A stretch of DNA of 41,619 bases from assembly GCA_947628735.1 (NCBI GenBank), contig CANRAY010000012.1, forward strand, positions 1-41,619. Reading direction: 5' to 3'. Origin of the DNA: an uncultured Clostridia bacterium. GTDB taxonomy: Bacteria; Bacillota; Clostridia; TANB77; CAG-508. The translations under genes were made by a program, and so were the position numbers. The notes under the pieces were generated by a model. That model ran no database searches. It was given only the letters and a program-made list of their open reading frames with translations, and was not told the DNA's origin. Positions 8,380-16,972 of the stretch are shown piece by piece. Position 1 is the stretch's first letter, and every line of letters begins with the position of its first letter.

Positions 8380-8844
8380 ATGAAAACAAAAATAATAACA
8401 GCAATAATCATTAGTATTATTATTTCACTTTTCTCTTTTTCTTATTCATTTGCAAACACTTTTGATAATGCAGCTGATGGTGTAAGAAATTTTGTTGGCG
8501 GTGCAGAAAATGTCGTAGAAGATATAGGAAATGGCATAGCTGGTGGAATAAAGAATGGAATGAATACTATTGGAAACGGTATGAACAACATGGGAAATGA
8601 AATGCGTAATACAAATGAAGACAGAACAAATACAACTGGTGCAATGACAACTGGAAACAATGGTAATAATAACGGTGGATACACTGCAAGTAGAACAGTT
8701 TCTGATGGAGATAATGTAGTCGGAATGACATCAAATACATGGATGTGGGTTATTATTGGTATTACAGCAATTGGTATTGGTGTTTTAATCTGGTCTTATG
8801 CTACACAAAAGAACACTCGATATATAGACTCAGATGACGAATAA
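8380..8844 (+). CDS. Secreted Gly/Asn-rich protein with C-terminal membrane anchor
   Basis: The 154-residue product has a signal peptide at about 1-25 and a middle region (26-115) of imperfect G-N-G-I/M/N repeats rich in Gly, Asn and Met. A hydrophobic segment at about 121-141 and a short polar, acidic tail follow. A strong SD AGGAGGT lies about 10 nt before the ATG. Its plan resembles the product of the 7804-8185 gene, suggesting two related small surface proteins. The intervening 194 nt hold the terminator of the former gene and no convincing sigma-A promoter. Function unknown. Confidence 0.7.
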   Translation: MKTKIITAIIISIIISLFSFSYSFANTFDNAADGVRNFVGGAENVVEDIGNGIAGGIKNGMNTIGNGMNNMGNEMRNTNEDRTNTTGAMTTGNNGNNNGGYTASRTVSDGDNVVGMTSNTWMWVIIGITAIGIGVLIWSYATQKNTRYIDSDDE

Positions 8845-8860
8845 TATTATATTAATAAGG

Positions 8861-8889
8861 GCTAGTAAATTATTTTACTAGCTCTTGTT
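8861..8889 (+). terminator. Terminator-like hairpin after the 8380 gene
   Basis: A 9-bp stem (gctagtaaa/tttactagc) is followed by a weak T-rich tail, 16 nt after the stop. smpB begins 60 nt further on. Confidence 0.6.
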
Positions 8890-8948
8890 ATATTCCTCAT
8901 TTACGTGTTATAATAACTAAGAAGAAATTTTTCAAGGAGTACATATAC

Positions 8949-9401
8949 ATGGAAATAAAAACAGTTGCCAAAAACCCTACCGCCAGACACAACTATACTA
9001 TAGAAGATACATTTGAAGCGGGAATTGTTTTAACCGGTACAGAAATAAAATCAATTCGAAATGGAAAAGTAAATTTAAAAGATAGCTACGCTAATATAAA
9101 AAATGGTGAAGTATTTATTTATGGAATGCATATTAGTCCATATGAGCACGGAAATATATATAATAAAGATCCATTAAGAACCAGAAAACTTTTATTAACT
9201 AAAAGAGAAATTAATAAATTGCTAGGATTAATAAAACAAAAAGGTTTTACACTTGTTCCTATTTCTCTTTATTTTAAAGGAAACTTTTTAAAAATAGAAT
9301 TAGGAATTGGTAAAGGAAAAAAATTATATGATAAGCGTGAAGATATTGCCAAAAAAGATGCTGAAATGAGAATGAGAAAACATCTAGGTGGAAAAACATA
9401 A
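8949..9401 (+). CDS. smpB: SsrA-binding protein SmpB
   Basis: The 150-residue tmRNA-binding protein brings tmRNA to stalled ribosomes for trans-translation. Diagnostic segments are present: NPTARHNY near the N-terminus, [36 protein letters not shown], and the basic C-terminal tail with [19 protein letters not shown]. Full family length. SD AAGGAG about 9 nt upstream of the ATG. The tmRNA gene is often near smpB, but I do not see it in this window. Rescue of stalled ribosomes is of extra interest if CGG codons stall translation here. Confidence 0.96.
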   Translation: MEIKTVAKNPTARHNYTIEDTFEAGIVLTGTEIKSIRNGKVNLKDSYANIKNGEVFIYGMHISPYEHGNIYNKDPLRTRKLLLTKREINKLLGLIKQKGFTLVPISLYFKGNFLKIELGIGKGKKLYDKREDIAKKDAEMRMRKHLGGKT

Positions 9402-9445
9402 AAAAGAAAATATAGTATTTCTATGATACTATATTTTCTTTTTTT
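9401..9445. terminator. Bidirectional terminator between smpB and fba
   Basis: A near-perfect 18-bp stem (9401-9418 with 9426-9443) has A-rich and T-rich flanks on both sides, so it can end smpB (plus) and fba (minus) transcripts. Confidence 0.85.
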
Positions 9446-9464
9446 AAAATTTTATAAAAGTTTC

Positions 9465-10394
9465 TTATGCTTTATTACTTGAACCAAATACATCTCTTAT
9501 TTTATGTTGAACTGTTTGTTTTACTAGTTCTCTTGCTGGTGTTAAATATTTTCTTGGATCAAATGCTGATGGATCTTCTGCAAATAATTTACGAATTGCT
9601 CCTGTCATAGCTAAACGTAAATCTGTATCAACATTAATTTTAGAAACACCACTAAGACTAGCTTCATGTAAAATTTCATCTGGTACTCCCTTTGCCCCAG
9701 GAATATTACCTCCATAATTATTACACATTTCTACTAACTCAGGAATAACAGTAGAAGCTCCATGAAGAACAATTGGAGTATTTGGTATTTTTTCTTTTAC
9801 TTTTTGTAAAATATCAAATCTTAGTTTTGCTTCTCCTTTAAACTTATAAGCTCCATGACTTGTTCCAATAGCTATTGCTAAAGAATCACATCCTGTTCTT
9901 TCTACAAACTCTTTTGCTTGATCAGGATCAGTATACATAGCATCTTGACTACTTACATTAACATCATCTTCAATTCCTGCAAGTTTTCCTAGTTCTGCCT
10001 CTACCACAACTCCTTTTGAATGTGCATATTCTACTACTTGCTTTGTTAAAGCTACATTTTCTTCAAAATCGTATTTTGAGCCATCTATCATAACTGATGA
10101 AAATCCATTATCAATACACATTTTACATGTTTCAAAATCTGGTCCATGATCTAAATGTAAAGCAATTGGAATATCATATTCATCTAGTGCTGCCTCTACC
10201 ATTTTCTTTAAATATCCAATTCTAGCATATTTAATAGCACTTGAAGATGCTTGTAAAATAACTGGTGAATTTTCTTCAGCAGCAGCATCAACAATCCCTT
10301 GAATTAATTCCATATTATTTACATTAAACGCTCCTATTGCAAAATGCTCTTTCATTGATTTTTCAAACATATCCTTTGTTGTTACTAATGACAT
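9465..10394 (-). CDS. fba: Class II fructose-1,6-bisphosphate aldolase
   Basis: The 309-residue zinc-dependent aldolase cleaves fructose 1,6-bisphosphate to glyceraldehyde 3-phosphate and DHAP in glycolysis. Family segments include GAFNVNNMELIQGI, the metal/catalytic HLDHGPDFE, VMIDGSKYDFEENV, VEAELGKLAGIED, IGTSHGAYKF, VLHGAST and KINVDTDLR. Length and order fit the FbaA/GatY group. SD GAGGAGG before the ATG, with a good sigma-A promoter about 40-65 nt upstream. It ends at the terminator shared with smpB. Confidence 0.96.
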   Translation of the reverse strand: MSLVTTKDMFEKSMKEHFAIGAFNVNNMELIQGIVDAAAEENSPVILQASSSAIKYARIGYLKKMVEAALDEYDIPIALHLDHGPDFETCKMCIDNGFSSVMIDGSKYDFEENVALTKQVVEYAHSKGVVVEAELGKLAGIEDDVNVSSQDAMYTDPDQAKEFVERTGCDSLAIAIGTSHGAYKFKGEAKLRFDILQKVKEKIPNTPIVLHGASTVIPELVEMCNNYGGNIPGAKGVPDEILHEASLSGVSKINVDTDLRLAMTGAIRKLFAEDPSAFDPRKYLTPARELVKQTVQHKIRDVFGSSNKA

Positions 10395-10432
10395 AAAAAT
10401 TCCTCCTCTATACCATTTCTTTATCGTTTCTT

Positions 10433-10461
10433 ATTATATATCAGTTAATTTTAATATTCAA
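10433..10461 (-). promoter_or_regulatory. Sigma-A promoter of fba
   Basis: On the minus strand, -35 TTGAAT (10461-10456) and -10 TATAAT (10438-10433) are separated by 17 nt. Confidence 0.7.
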
Positions 10462-10511
10462 TCCTTTTAATTAATCATATTCATTCAAATTTTCTTTTAT
10501 ATTTTCAAAAT

Positions 10512-10553
10512 GTGGAATCCCCTATCCGAAACTATTCAAACAGGGGATTCCAC
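10512..10553 (-). terminator. Terminator-like inverted repeat after the beta-CASP gene
   Basis: A perfect 12-bp G+C-rich stem (gtggaatcccct/aggggattccac) with an 18-nt loop begins 9 nt after the stop of the 10562-11977 gene. The T run is weak. Its composition matches the foreign-looking gene rather than the native DNA, so it probably arrived with that gene. Confidence 0.55.
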
Positions 10554-10561
10554 AGCGGGAT

Positions 10562-11977
10562 TTAGTTAAATTTGGTTGACAATTGCCGAATCAGTCCGTA
10601 CGGACCAACTCTGAAAAAGTACTCTCGGTTCAAGATTCCAACACACTTGGGATCAAGTTCATTTACAATACGCTCTGAAAACTTATTCTTAGTTTCCGTT
10701 TCGCCATGATTCACCAAAACCAAACGTAAAGCTTCAAACTGTCTCAGGAAGTCTATCATTTGGTCTGCTTTAGCATGAGCAGAAAACTCAGTTGTATATT
10801 CTACTCTTGCTCTTTTTTTACGAATGATAGATCCAATCGTCACCACATCATTCTGTTCCGTATCTTTTAGTTTTCGTCCCAGGGTTCCTTCTGCTGTGTA
10901 ACCAGTAAACTGCAATAAGCAGTTTTTACGTGTGATATACTCTGGAATATAGATTTGCGCTGGACCATACGTTCCCATGCCTGAGGTCGTAACAACAATC
11001 TTTTGTTCTTGACTATATACGACTTCACACCGAGTCGCCTTATCCACAAACGTAAGATTTTGAGGTAAGAACTCCTTCATTTCTGAACAAATTCCTAGAT
11101 CTTCTTCCAGATAAAGCTTAGTATAACGCTGTCCCAGTTTACCATCAAAATAGATAGGAATGTCGGTGCTCAATTTACCATCATCTTGAAGTTTCTTGAG
11201 TGTATACAAAATTTCTTGTGATCTTCCCAATGAAAAAACCATACATACTACTGAACCATTTCCCTCAATGCAATTAAGGATATTCTGTTCAAAGCACTTA
11301 GTTTCTTCACTAGAATCCATTGCACCATAAGTTGACTCTTGAATAATTGTTAACGGAAGTTTACGAATCCACTCCGGAATCGGAGGCACTTTGAAAAACA
11401 TATTCTTACTATTATAATCGCCTGTGAACAAAAGATTGATGTCTTCTTCTCCTGGATAACTAATTTGGACCAAAATTAATGCTGCTCCTAATAAATGTCC
11501 ATTAGGAAGAAACATAACCTTAATGTTTTCCGCGACTTGAATTGTTTTTTCAAATTCACAAACTTCAATTAACTTCCTGGTATTTACTACATCTGCTTCT
11601 GAATAAAGTTGCTTCGTATGATTTCTCTTTGCTAGATCTTTTAATACGCTATATGAATCCATTAATGCCGGACCAGAAAAAATGCTTGTTGCCTGTGTTG
11701 TATAAATTTTGTTGCAAAAGCCTTCTTTGGTCAGTAAAGGTAACCGTCCGATGTGATCAATATGATTATGAGTAATGAGGCAAAAATCAATGTTTCTCGC
11801 CTCAAACGGAAATCCATTGTTATAATCGGAATACTCCTTTTCCTGAAACAAACCGCAGTCTACGATAAAACGGTTTGTCCCCCCATCCGGATACTTCACT
11901 ATCACAAGCAAACATGAGCCTGTGACTTCTGGATGAGAAGCCATTACGTCAACATAGAACCGAGTCTTGTTTCCCAT
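10562..11977 (-). CDS. Beta-CASP metallo-beta-lactamase-fold protein (RNA-processing type), foreign-looking
   Basis: The start is set at ATG 11977 because AGGAGGG lies 8 nt upstream; an in-frame extension to 12046 lacks an SD. The 471-residue product carries the MBL motif THNHIDHIGR (H-x-H-x-D-H), GHLLGAA and TGDYN. A beta-CASP part follows with S-L-G-R-S-Q-E, FSAHAKADQM and NHGETE, as in Ysh1/CPSF-like nucleases of the RNA-specificity group. The family cleaves RNA with two zinc ions. Base use is clearly more G+C-rich than in flanking genes, and four Arg codons are CGG (codons 6, 78, 316 and 464), unlike any native gene here. Likely horizontally acquired. Confidence 0.85.
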   Translation of the reverse strand: MGNKTRFYVDVMASHPEVTGSCLLVIVKYPDGGTNRFIVDCGLFQEKEYSDYNNGFPFEARNIDFCLITHNHIDHIGRLPLLTKEGFCNKIYTTQATSIFSGPALMDSYSVLKDLAKRNHTKQLYSEADVVNTRKLIEVCEFEKTIQVAENIKVMFLPNGHLLGAALILVQISYPGEEDINLLFTGDYNSKNMFFKVPPIPEWIRKLPLTIIQESTYGAMDSSEETKCFEQNILNCIEGNGSVVCMVFSLGRSQEILYTLKKLQDDGKLSTDIPIYFDGKLGQRYTKLYLEEDLGICSEMKEFLPQNLTFVDKATRCEVVYSQEQKIVVTTSGMGTYGPAQIYIPEYITRKNCLLQFTGYTAEGTLGRKLKDTEQNDVVTIGSIIRKKRARVEYTTEFSAHAKADQMIDFLRQFEALRLVLVNHGETETKNKFSERIVNELDPKCVGILNREYFFRVGPYGLIRQLSTKFN

Positions 11978-12090
11978 AAAATAATCCCTCCTAGAATTAA
12001 AACTCAAGGTATTCGCTAAAATAGATATATTATCCTTGGCACTCACATTATATATTCATATCTATAATATTGCAACCTTTTTTGACAATT

Positions 12091-12264
12091 TTATTCATGT
12101 AAATTTTCATTACGATAACTACTACACATTGATTCATCTGATTGTTTTGTATTGCATCCAACAATTGGAGTCACTATAATTTGCTCTAATTCACATTCCT
12201 GTCTTCCTCCATTATTGTATTTGCAACTTGTAACTGTACAATTTATTTTTTGATTTTTATCCAT
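12091..12264 (-). CDS. DUF1540 family small Cys-rich protein
   Basis: A 57-residue protein found by reading the gap. It opens MDKNQKINCTVTSCKYNNGG and carries five cysteines at 9, 14, 24, 37 and 47, with C-T-V-x-x-C near the start and a C-N-T-K-Q-S-D-E-S-M-C-S-S-Y ending. Both are typical of the DUF1540 metal-binding-like family common in spore formers, whose role is unknown. The ATG at 12264 is preceded by AGGAGG, which lies in the loop of the hairpin at 12265-12307. The gene lies 73 nt after the ABC transporter gene on the same strand. Confidence 0.85.
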   Translation of the reverse strand: MDKNQKINCTVTSCKYNNGGRQECELEQIIVTPIVGCNTKQSDESMCSSYRNENLHE

Positions 12265-12307
12265 AAAAAAATAGCCTCCTTTTATTTAATAGTATGGCTA
12301 TTTTTTT
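12265..12307. terminator. Terminator/attenuator hairpin with the DUF1540 ribosome binding site in its loop
   Basis: The arms aaaaaaatagcc and ggctattttttt pair around a 20-nt loop that holds AGGAGG. On the minus strand the T tract ends directly at the DUF1540 ATG (12264). The hairpin therefore can both end the ABC transporter transcript and shape access to the next gene. Confidence 0.75.
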
Positions 12308-12337
12308 ATAAAATATAAATTTAAAATTTCAAAAACT

Positions 12338-15300
12338 TTATTCTGTTCTTAATGCAATAACAGGATCTTTTTTAGATGCTGCACTTGCTGGTATTAATCC
12401 TCCAATTAAAGTTAAAACAATACTTAATATAACAAGTATAATAGCATTATTCATATAAAGAGTAACATTTAATGGAATATTTCCTATGAATAAATGAAGT
12501 ACTAAATTAATAATAGGGATCATTCCATAAGCAATTCCAATACCAAACATACCTGATAATAATCCAATAATAAATGTTTCTGCATTAAATATAGATGATA
12601 TGTTTTGCTTTGAAGCACCAATTGCTCTTAAAATTCCAATTTCTTTTGTTCTTTCATAAACAGAAATATATGTAATAATTCCTATCATTATAGAAGAAAC
12701 TACTAAAGAAATAGAAATAAAAGCAATTAAAACATATGTAACAGCATTTACAATTGTTTTTACAGATTCCATTAAAATTCCTGTTGTATCTGTATAGTTA
12801 ATAACTTTATCTTCTTCCCCATCTTCTTCCATTTTGTCATTATATCTATCAATGAAATCCATAAAATTTTCTTTTCCATCAAAACTATTAAAATAGAAAG
12901 AAATATATGTAGGCTCACTTTTATCTTGATATCCCAATGATATTAAATTTGTCTTAGCATTCATTTCTGTATCAGTCATCATTGCTGTTATAATTCTTGA
13001 AATTTCTTCCTCAGACATTTTTAATTCAAAAGCACTAGCTATTTTCTCTGAATCAACATTAAATGATGAAGCAAAGCTATTTGTTAAATAAGCTGTTAGT
13101 TCCCCAACTTTTGACAAAACTGTTTTCTTAAGATTAGTTTCTGTCATTACTTTTGACATTGTATTTACTGTTTCTTGAATAGGTGCACTACTCATATATG
13201 ATGAAGTTACAGTATTTACAATATCTTTATTTACAACAATTTTAATATCTTTTTGATCTGTTGGATTATTAATATCTGGAATTGTTGGCGGTACAATCTC
13301 ATTTCCTCCTACTACATTTCCTTCAGGAATCATAGATCCTAAATCGCCAATATTTCCATTTAAAAATGGTGCCATTGTACGATATGTACTTATATAAACT
13401 TGTAATAATCCTTTTAACAATCCAGAATAAGCTTGCTTAAAAGTATCTTTTGGTATACCATATTTTGTTTCTAATGAGCCCAATATTTGTGATGGTTCAT
13501 AACTATCTAAATATTTAGAAGTAATATTTTCAATATCATCTTCTGTAAATTCACCACTAATACTATCAAATAATCCAACTGCTAATGTATTTAAATTATT
13601 TGCAAAATCTGCACTAGCAGGTGCTGTATCTATTGTAATAGAATTCATAATTTCCATCATGTAATCTTCTGTTCGTGCTTGTAATTCATCCTGATCAATA
13701 GTTACTTGAAAAGCATTTTGTAATTGCTCATTATCAACACTAACTAAATCAGCTAAATCTAAATCAAAATCATTTTTCTTTTCATCAAATCTTGCTCCAG
13801 AAAATACATCTATCTCATCATCTTTAAGTTGCTTTTTTACAATAGTTGTAGCAGCAGATTTTTCTATAATATAATCAATTAGATCACCAGTATAAGAAAC
13901 ACCAGGTGTTAACATCATAGAAGTTACACCTTCTTTTGGACAAATAACTCCTACAATTTTTAGATCTATTGCATTATCATAAAGTTTTTTCAAATACTCC
14001 TCATCATCTGTCATATCTTCATAAATTTCATATTTTTCATTATACTTATACATATCTGTTGCCATAATTAATTTAAACTCAAGATTCATTAAATCTTCAT
14101 ATGACAAAGTCATTGGTTCATTATTTATTTCAACAGTATCACCATTCATAATTTTTGATACAATTTTGTATAATTCTTCTGTATCTCGCAAGCCTAATGA
14201 ATATACTAATAAATCAGAAATACGATTTGGCTCTGATAAAACAATTATCATCTCATCATATTTTTCTGGTAAACGTCCTGCTAATATGTCATAAGAATCA
14301 TAAATAGCTTCCTCATCATCTACCATCTGAGAATAAATTGATGTAAGAGAACTCATCATACTTGAAGCATATGATGAATTAAATAAATTACTAGGACTAA
14401 CTTTTGTAATTTTCTTTGTTCCATCTACAGTATATATCATTGGCTCAACACTATATGAATACTGAACTGTAGAAACATCTTTATTTACTTCGTCTTGATG
14501 TTCTTCCATATAAGATTTGAAACTCTTTAAATCATTAGCACTTAAACTAGATAACATTGTAGATATATATTGTTCTTCTTTTACTTCATTTGAATTTTCA
14601 TCACTTTCTGCTTGTGCAGTAGTCATAGATAATAACATTCCTGTAATATCAGTAGTTTCTTGCATCACTGTAAGCGGATATGATGTCAAAGTGTCTTCCT
14701 GAATACTATCCACATAATCCTGGAATCCATTCGATACCGCTTGCACCAGGGCTATTCCAATAATTCCAATAGAACCTGCAAATGCAACTAAAATTGTTCT
14801 TCCTTTTTTAGTTAATAAATTATTTAAACTTAAACGAAGTGCTGTAAAGAATGACATTGAAGTTCTTCCTATTTCATTATTCTTTTTATTTTCCGTAGGT
14901 TCTCCAGGTAAAATAGGATTAGAATCTTCTGTAATTAATCCATCTAATATTTTTATAATTCTAGTTGAATACTTTTCTGCTAAGTCCGGGTTATGTGTTA
15001 CCATAATGATTAATTTATCTTTAGAAATTTTTTTCAAAATTTCCATAACTTGAACACTAGTCTTTGTATCTAAAGCTCCTGTTGGCTCATCTGCTAAAAT
15101 TATATCTGGATTATTAACTAAAGCTCTTGCAATTGCTACTCTTTGCATTTGTCCACCAGACAATTGATTTGGCTTTTTATTAATATGATCTTTTAAGCCA
15201 ACTTCTTCTAATGCTTGAATTGCTCTTCTTTTTCTCTCTTTTTTTGATATTCCTCCTATTGTTAAAGCAAGTTCTACATTAGATAAGACAGTTTGATGCC

Positions 15301-15586
15301 CTATTAAATTGTAACTTTGAAAAATAAAACCTACTTTATAATTTCTATATGCATCCCAATCTCTATCTTTAAATTTTTTAGTAGATTTTCCATCAATAAT
15401 TAAGTCTCCAGAAGTATATCTATCTAATCCACCAATAATGTTTAATAATGTAGTTTTACCACAACCACTTTGCCCTAAGATGGAAACAAATTCTGATTCT
15501 CGAAACTTAAGTGTTATTCCTTTCAAAGCTTCTACACTTTCATCCCCTAATACATAAGTCTTTTTGATGTTCTTTAATTCTAGCAT
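12338..15586 (-). CDS. Fused ABC transporter ATPase-permease (MacB/FtsX type)
   Basis: The 1082-residue protein fuses an N-terminal ATPase to a MacB/FtsX-like permease. The ATPase (about 1-225) has Walker A GQSGCGKT at 38-45, signature LSGGQ at 142-146 and Walker B DIILADEP at 161-168. The permease has one helix at about 262-285, a very large extracytoplasmic domain (about 290-930) and three C-terminal helices at about 950-1075. This is the four-helix plan of mechanotransmission exporters of peptides, antibiotics or lipoproteins, and the cargo is unknown. SD AAAGGAG before the ATG, with a sigma-A-like promoter 57-85 nt upstream. No histidine kinase or response regulator is adjacent. Confidence 0.92.
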   Translation of the reverse strand: MLELKNIKKTYVLGDESVEALKGITLKFRESEFVSILGQSGCGKTTLLNIIGGLDRYTSGDLIIDGKSTKKFKDRDWDAYRNYKVGFIFQSYNLIGHQTVLSNVELALTIGGISKKERKRRAIQALEEVGLKDHINKKPNQLSGGQMQRVAIARALVNNPDIILADEPTGALDTKTSVQVMEILKKISKDKLIIMVTHNPDLAEKYSTRIIKILDGLITEDSNPILPGEPTENKKNNEIGRTSMSFFTALRLSLNNLLTKKGRTILVAFAGSIGIIGIALVQAVSNGFQDYVDSIQEDTLTSYPLTVMQETTDITGMLLSMTTAQAESDENSNEVKEEQYISTMLSSLSANDLKSFKSYMEEHQDEVNKDVSTVQYSYSVEPMIYTVDGTKKITKVSPSNLFNSSYASSMMSSLTSIYSQMVDDEEAIYDSYDILAGRLPEKYDEMIIVLSEPNRISDLLVYSLGLRDTEELYKIVSKIMNGDTVEINNEPMTLSYEDLMNLEFKLIMATDMYKYNEKYEIYEDMTDDEEYLKKLYDNAIDLKIVGVICPKEGVTSMMLTPGVSYTGDLIDYIIEKSAATTIVKKQLKDDEIDVFSGARFDEKKNDFDLDLADLVSVDNEQLQNAFQVTIDQDELQARTEDYMMEIMNSITIDTAPASADFANNLNTLAVGLFDSISGEFTEDDIENITSKYLDSYEPSQILGSLETKYGIPKDTFKQAYSGLLKGLLQVYISTYRTMAPFLNGNIGDLGSMIPEGNVVGGNEIVPPTIPDINNPTDQKDIKIVVNKDIVNTVTSSYMSSAPIQETVNTMSKVMTETNLKKTVLSKVGELTAYLTNSFASSFNVDSEKIASAFELKMSEEEISRIITAMMTDTEMNAKTNLISLGYQDKSEPTYISFYFNSFDGKENFMDFIDRYNDKMEEDGEEDKVINYTDTTGILMESVKTIVNAVTYVLIAFISISLVVSSIMIGIITYISVYERTKEIGILRAIGASKQNISSIFNAETFIIGLLSGMFGIGIAYGMIPIINLVLHLFIGNIPLNVTLYMNNAIILVILSIVLTLIGGLIPASAASKKDPVIALRTE

Positions 15587-15642
15587 GTCTGTCTCCTTTC
15601 AAAGTTTATTATATTAAGTTTTTCTTCTACTTTTACTTGAGT

Positions 15643-15671
15643 ATTATATCATTTACCTATATATTAGTAAA
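15643..15671 (-). promoter_or_regulatory. Probable promoter of the ABC transporter gene
   Basis: Minus strand -35 TTTACT (15671-15666), 17-nt spacer, -10 TATAAT (15648-15643). Confidence 0.5.
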
Positions 15672-15686
15672 GATTTGGGGAAAAAT

Positions 15687-16364
15687 TTATTCTATTATTT
15701 TACAATTTTTAGGATTTTCAAATCTTAAATACCAGCTCATACCGTTTCTTTTTTTTATGATTTCTTCATTTTGTTTTAATAATTCTTCAAAAGTAGTTGG
15801 AGGTGGTAAAATTACAGGTTCACATGGTATCCAATTAGCAGGTGTACTTGCTTTATTCTCATCAGCCACTTGTAATGCTTGTAAAGCACGTAAAATTTCT
15901 GGAATACATCTTCCAACATTCATAGGATACACCAAAATTAATCTAACAATTCCTTTATCATCAATAATATATACATTTCGTACTGTTTCAGTTGTACTAA
16001 TATCATTAGAAATCATACCATATTTTCTCGCAATTTCTCCATTTCTGTCTGCAATAATAGGAAAAGGAACTCTAATACCTGTTTTCATATAAATGTCATA
16101 TAGCCATGCCAAATGAGAAGCATTACTATCCACACTTAAACCTAGTAAACAAGCATTTAATTTATCAAAATATGTACTGGCTTTTGCAAAAGCAATAATT
16201 TCGCTTGTACAAACAGGGGTAAAATCTCCAGGATGAGAGAAAAAAACAACCCATTTTCCTTTATAATCATTCAAATTTATTTGCCCCATTGTAGACTGTG
16301 CTTCAAATTCTGGAGCTCTCTGCCCTATTTTCACAGTTCCATTCATCATAATCTCATAATCCAT
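15687..16364 (-). CDS. Peroxiredoxin (AhpC/Prx6-type)
   Basis: The 225-residue thiol peroxidase reduces hydrogen peroxide and organic peroxides. The peroxidatic Cys is C52 in the motif P-G-D-F-T-P-V-C-T-S-E (T49 and C52). A C-terminal arm follows with G-M-S-W-Y-L-R-F-E-N-P, characteristic of the Prx6/archaeal Prx group, and one Cys near the end (N-C-K-I-I-E) could act as resolving partner. Full length for this subgroup. An inverted repeat at 16380-16407 lies in its leader. Confidence 0.93.
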   Translation of the reverse strand: MDYEIMMNGTVKIGQRAPEFEAQSTMGQINLNDYKGKWVVFFSHPGDFTPVCTSEIIAFAKASTYFDKLNACLLGLSVDSNASHLAWLYDIYMKTGIRVPFPIIADRNGEIARKYGMISNDISTTETVRNVYIIDDKGIVRLILVYPMNVGRCIPEILRALQALQVADENKASTPANWIPCEPVILPPPTTFEELLKQNEEIIKKRNGMSWYLRFENPKNCKIIE

Positions 16365-16379
16365 AAAATAAAAACTCCC

Positions 16380-16407
16380 TTCATATTATATTCATATATA
16401 ATATGAA
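16380..16407. promoter_or_regulatory. Inverted repeat in the peroxiredoxin leader
   Basis: An 11-bp perfect stem (ttcatattata/tataatatgaa) with a 6-nt centre overlaps the edge of the peroxiredoxin SD (GAAGGGAG). It may be an AT-rich operator (PerR/Fur-like sites are AT-rich palindromes, but the match is not exact) or a hairpin ending the upstream gene. Confidence 0.4.
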
Positions 16408-16428
16408 AGAAGTTCTTTTTAGTTACAT

Positions 16429-16950
16429 TTATAATTCAATATCTGGAATTTTTCTACCTCTTGGTATTACAGGTTCTATTGTATATACATCACCTTTATG
16501 GAAATTCTTATCTAAATAACTTCCATATCCAGTTAAATCTCTGATAGATCCATCTTCTAAAATTTCATATTCAAATTTTTCTTGAATAGCTTTTTTCGTA
16601 GTTGCCCCACCTCTTGAATGATCTAAATAAGAAATTTCTGTATAAAATCCTTTAATTCTATCTCCCTCTATTTGATATTCTCCTATTTGGTAGATTGAAT
16701 CATCTGAGACTTCAATAACTCCGTCATTCAACTCTACAGTAGCCTCACTTTCAATTCCCATTTGAATATCTTCGCTATTCGCCTCTATAAGATATTTTCC
16801 TTCTTTTATTTCTAATGTTTCAGTATTTTCACTTTCTTGTCCTAAATTTTCTTGTGATTTTCCTTGACTTATTAAAAATACTATCAAGGAGATTCCTACA
16901 ACAACTACAACCAAACTTATTATTACAATCCACAATATTTTCTTTTTCAT
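16429..16950 (-). CDS. Membrane-anchored extracytoplasmic protein, unknown
   Basis: The start is taken at ATG 16950, with AAAGGA about 10 nt upstream. A longer in-frame ORF to 17055 overlaps the metG end and lacks support. The 173-residue product has a single N-terminal helix (about 4-27) without a lipobox. A Glu/Ser-rich stretch follows, then a beta-rich domain (about 45-165) with repeated I-E-x-x-x and G-E-Y-Q-I-E-G-D-R-I-K-G patterns. It lies 22 nt downstream of metG and is probably co-transcribed. The family is not recognised. Confidence 0.7.
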   Translation of the reverse strand: MKKKILWIVIISLVVVVVGISLIVFLISQGKSQENLGQESENTETLEIKEGKYLIEANSEDIQMGIESEATVELNDGVIEVSDDSIYQIGEYQIEGDRIKGFYTEISYLDHSRGGATTKKAIQEKFEYEILEDGSIRDLTGYGSYLDKNFHKGDVYTIEPVIPRGRKIPDIEL

Positions 16951-16972
16951 TACTTTCAATCCTTTCTCTTCA

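Noticed and set aside
8861..8948. tmRNA gene next to smpB
   Set aside because: The short gaps on both sides hold only hairpin terminators, and no tRNA-like ends or tag reading frame were found.
11978..12046. N-terminal extension of the beta-CASP protein
   Set aside because: The SD AGGAGGG is placed for ATG 11977, and the extra 23 residues have no support.
15637..16092. 151-residue plus-strand ORF
   Set aside because: It lies antisense inside the peroxiredoxin gene, which has a clear motif set and start.
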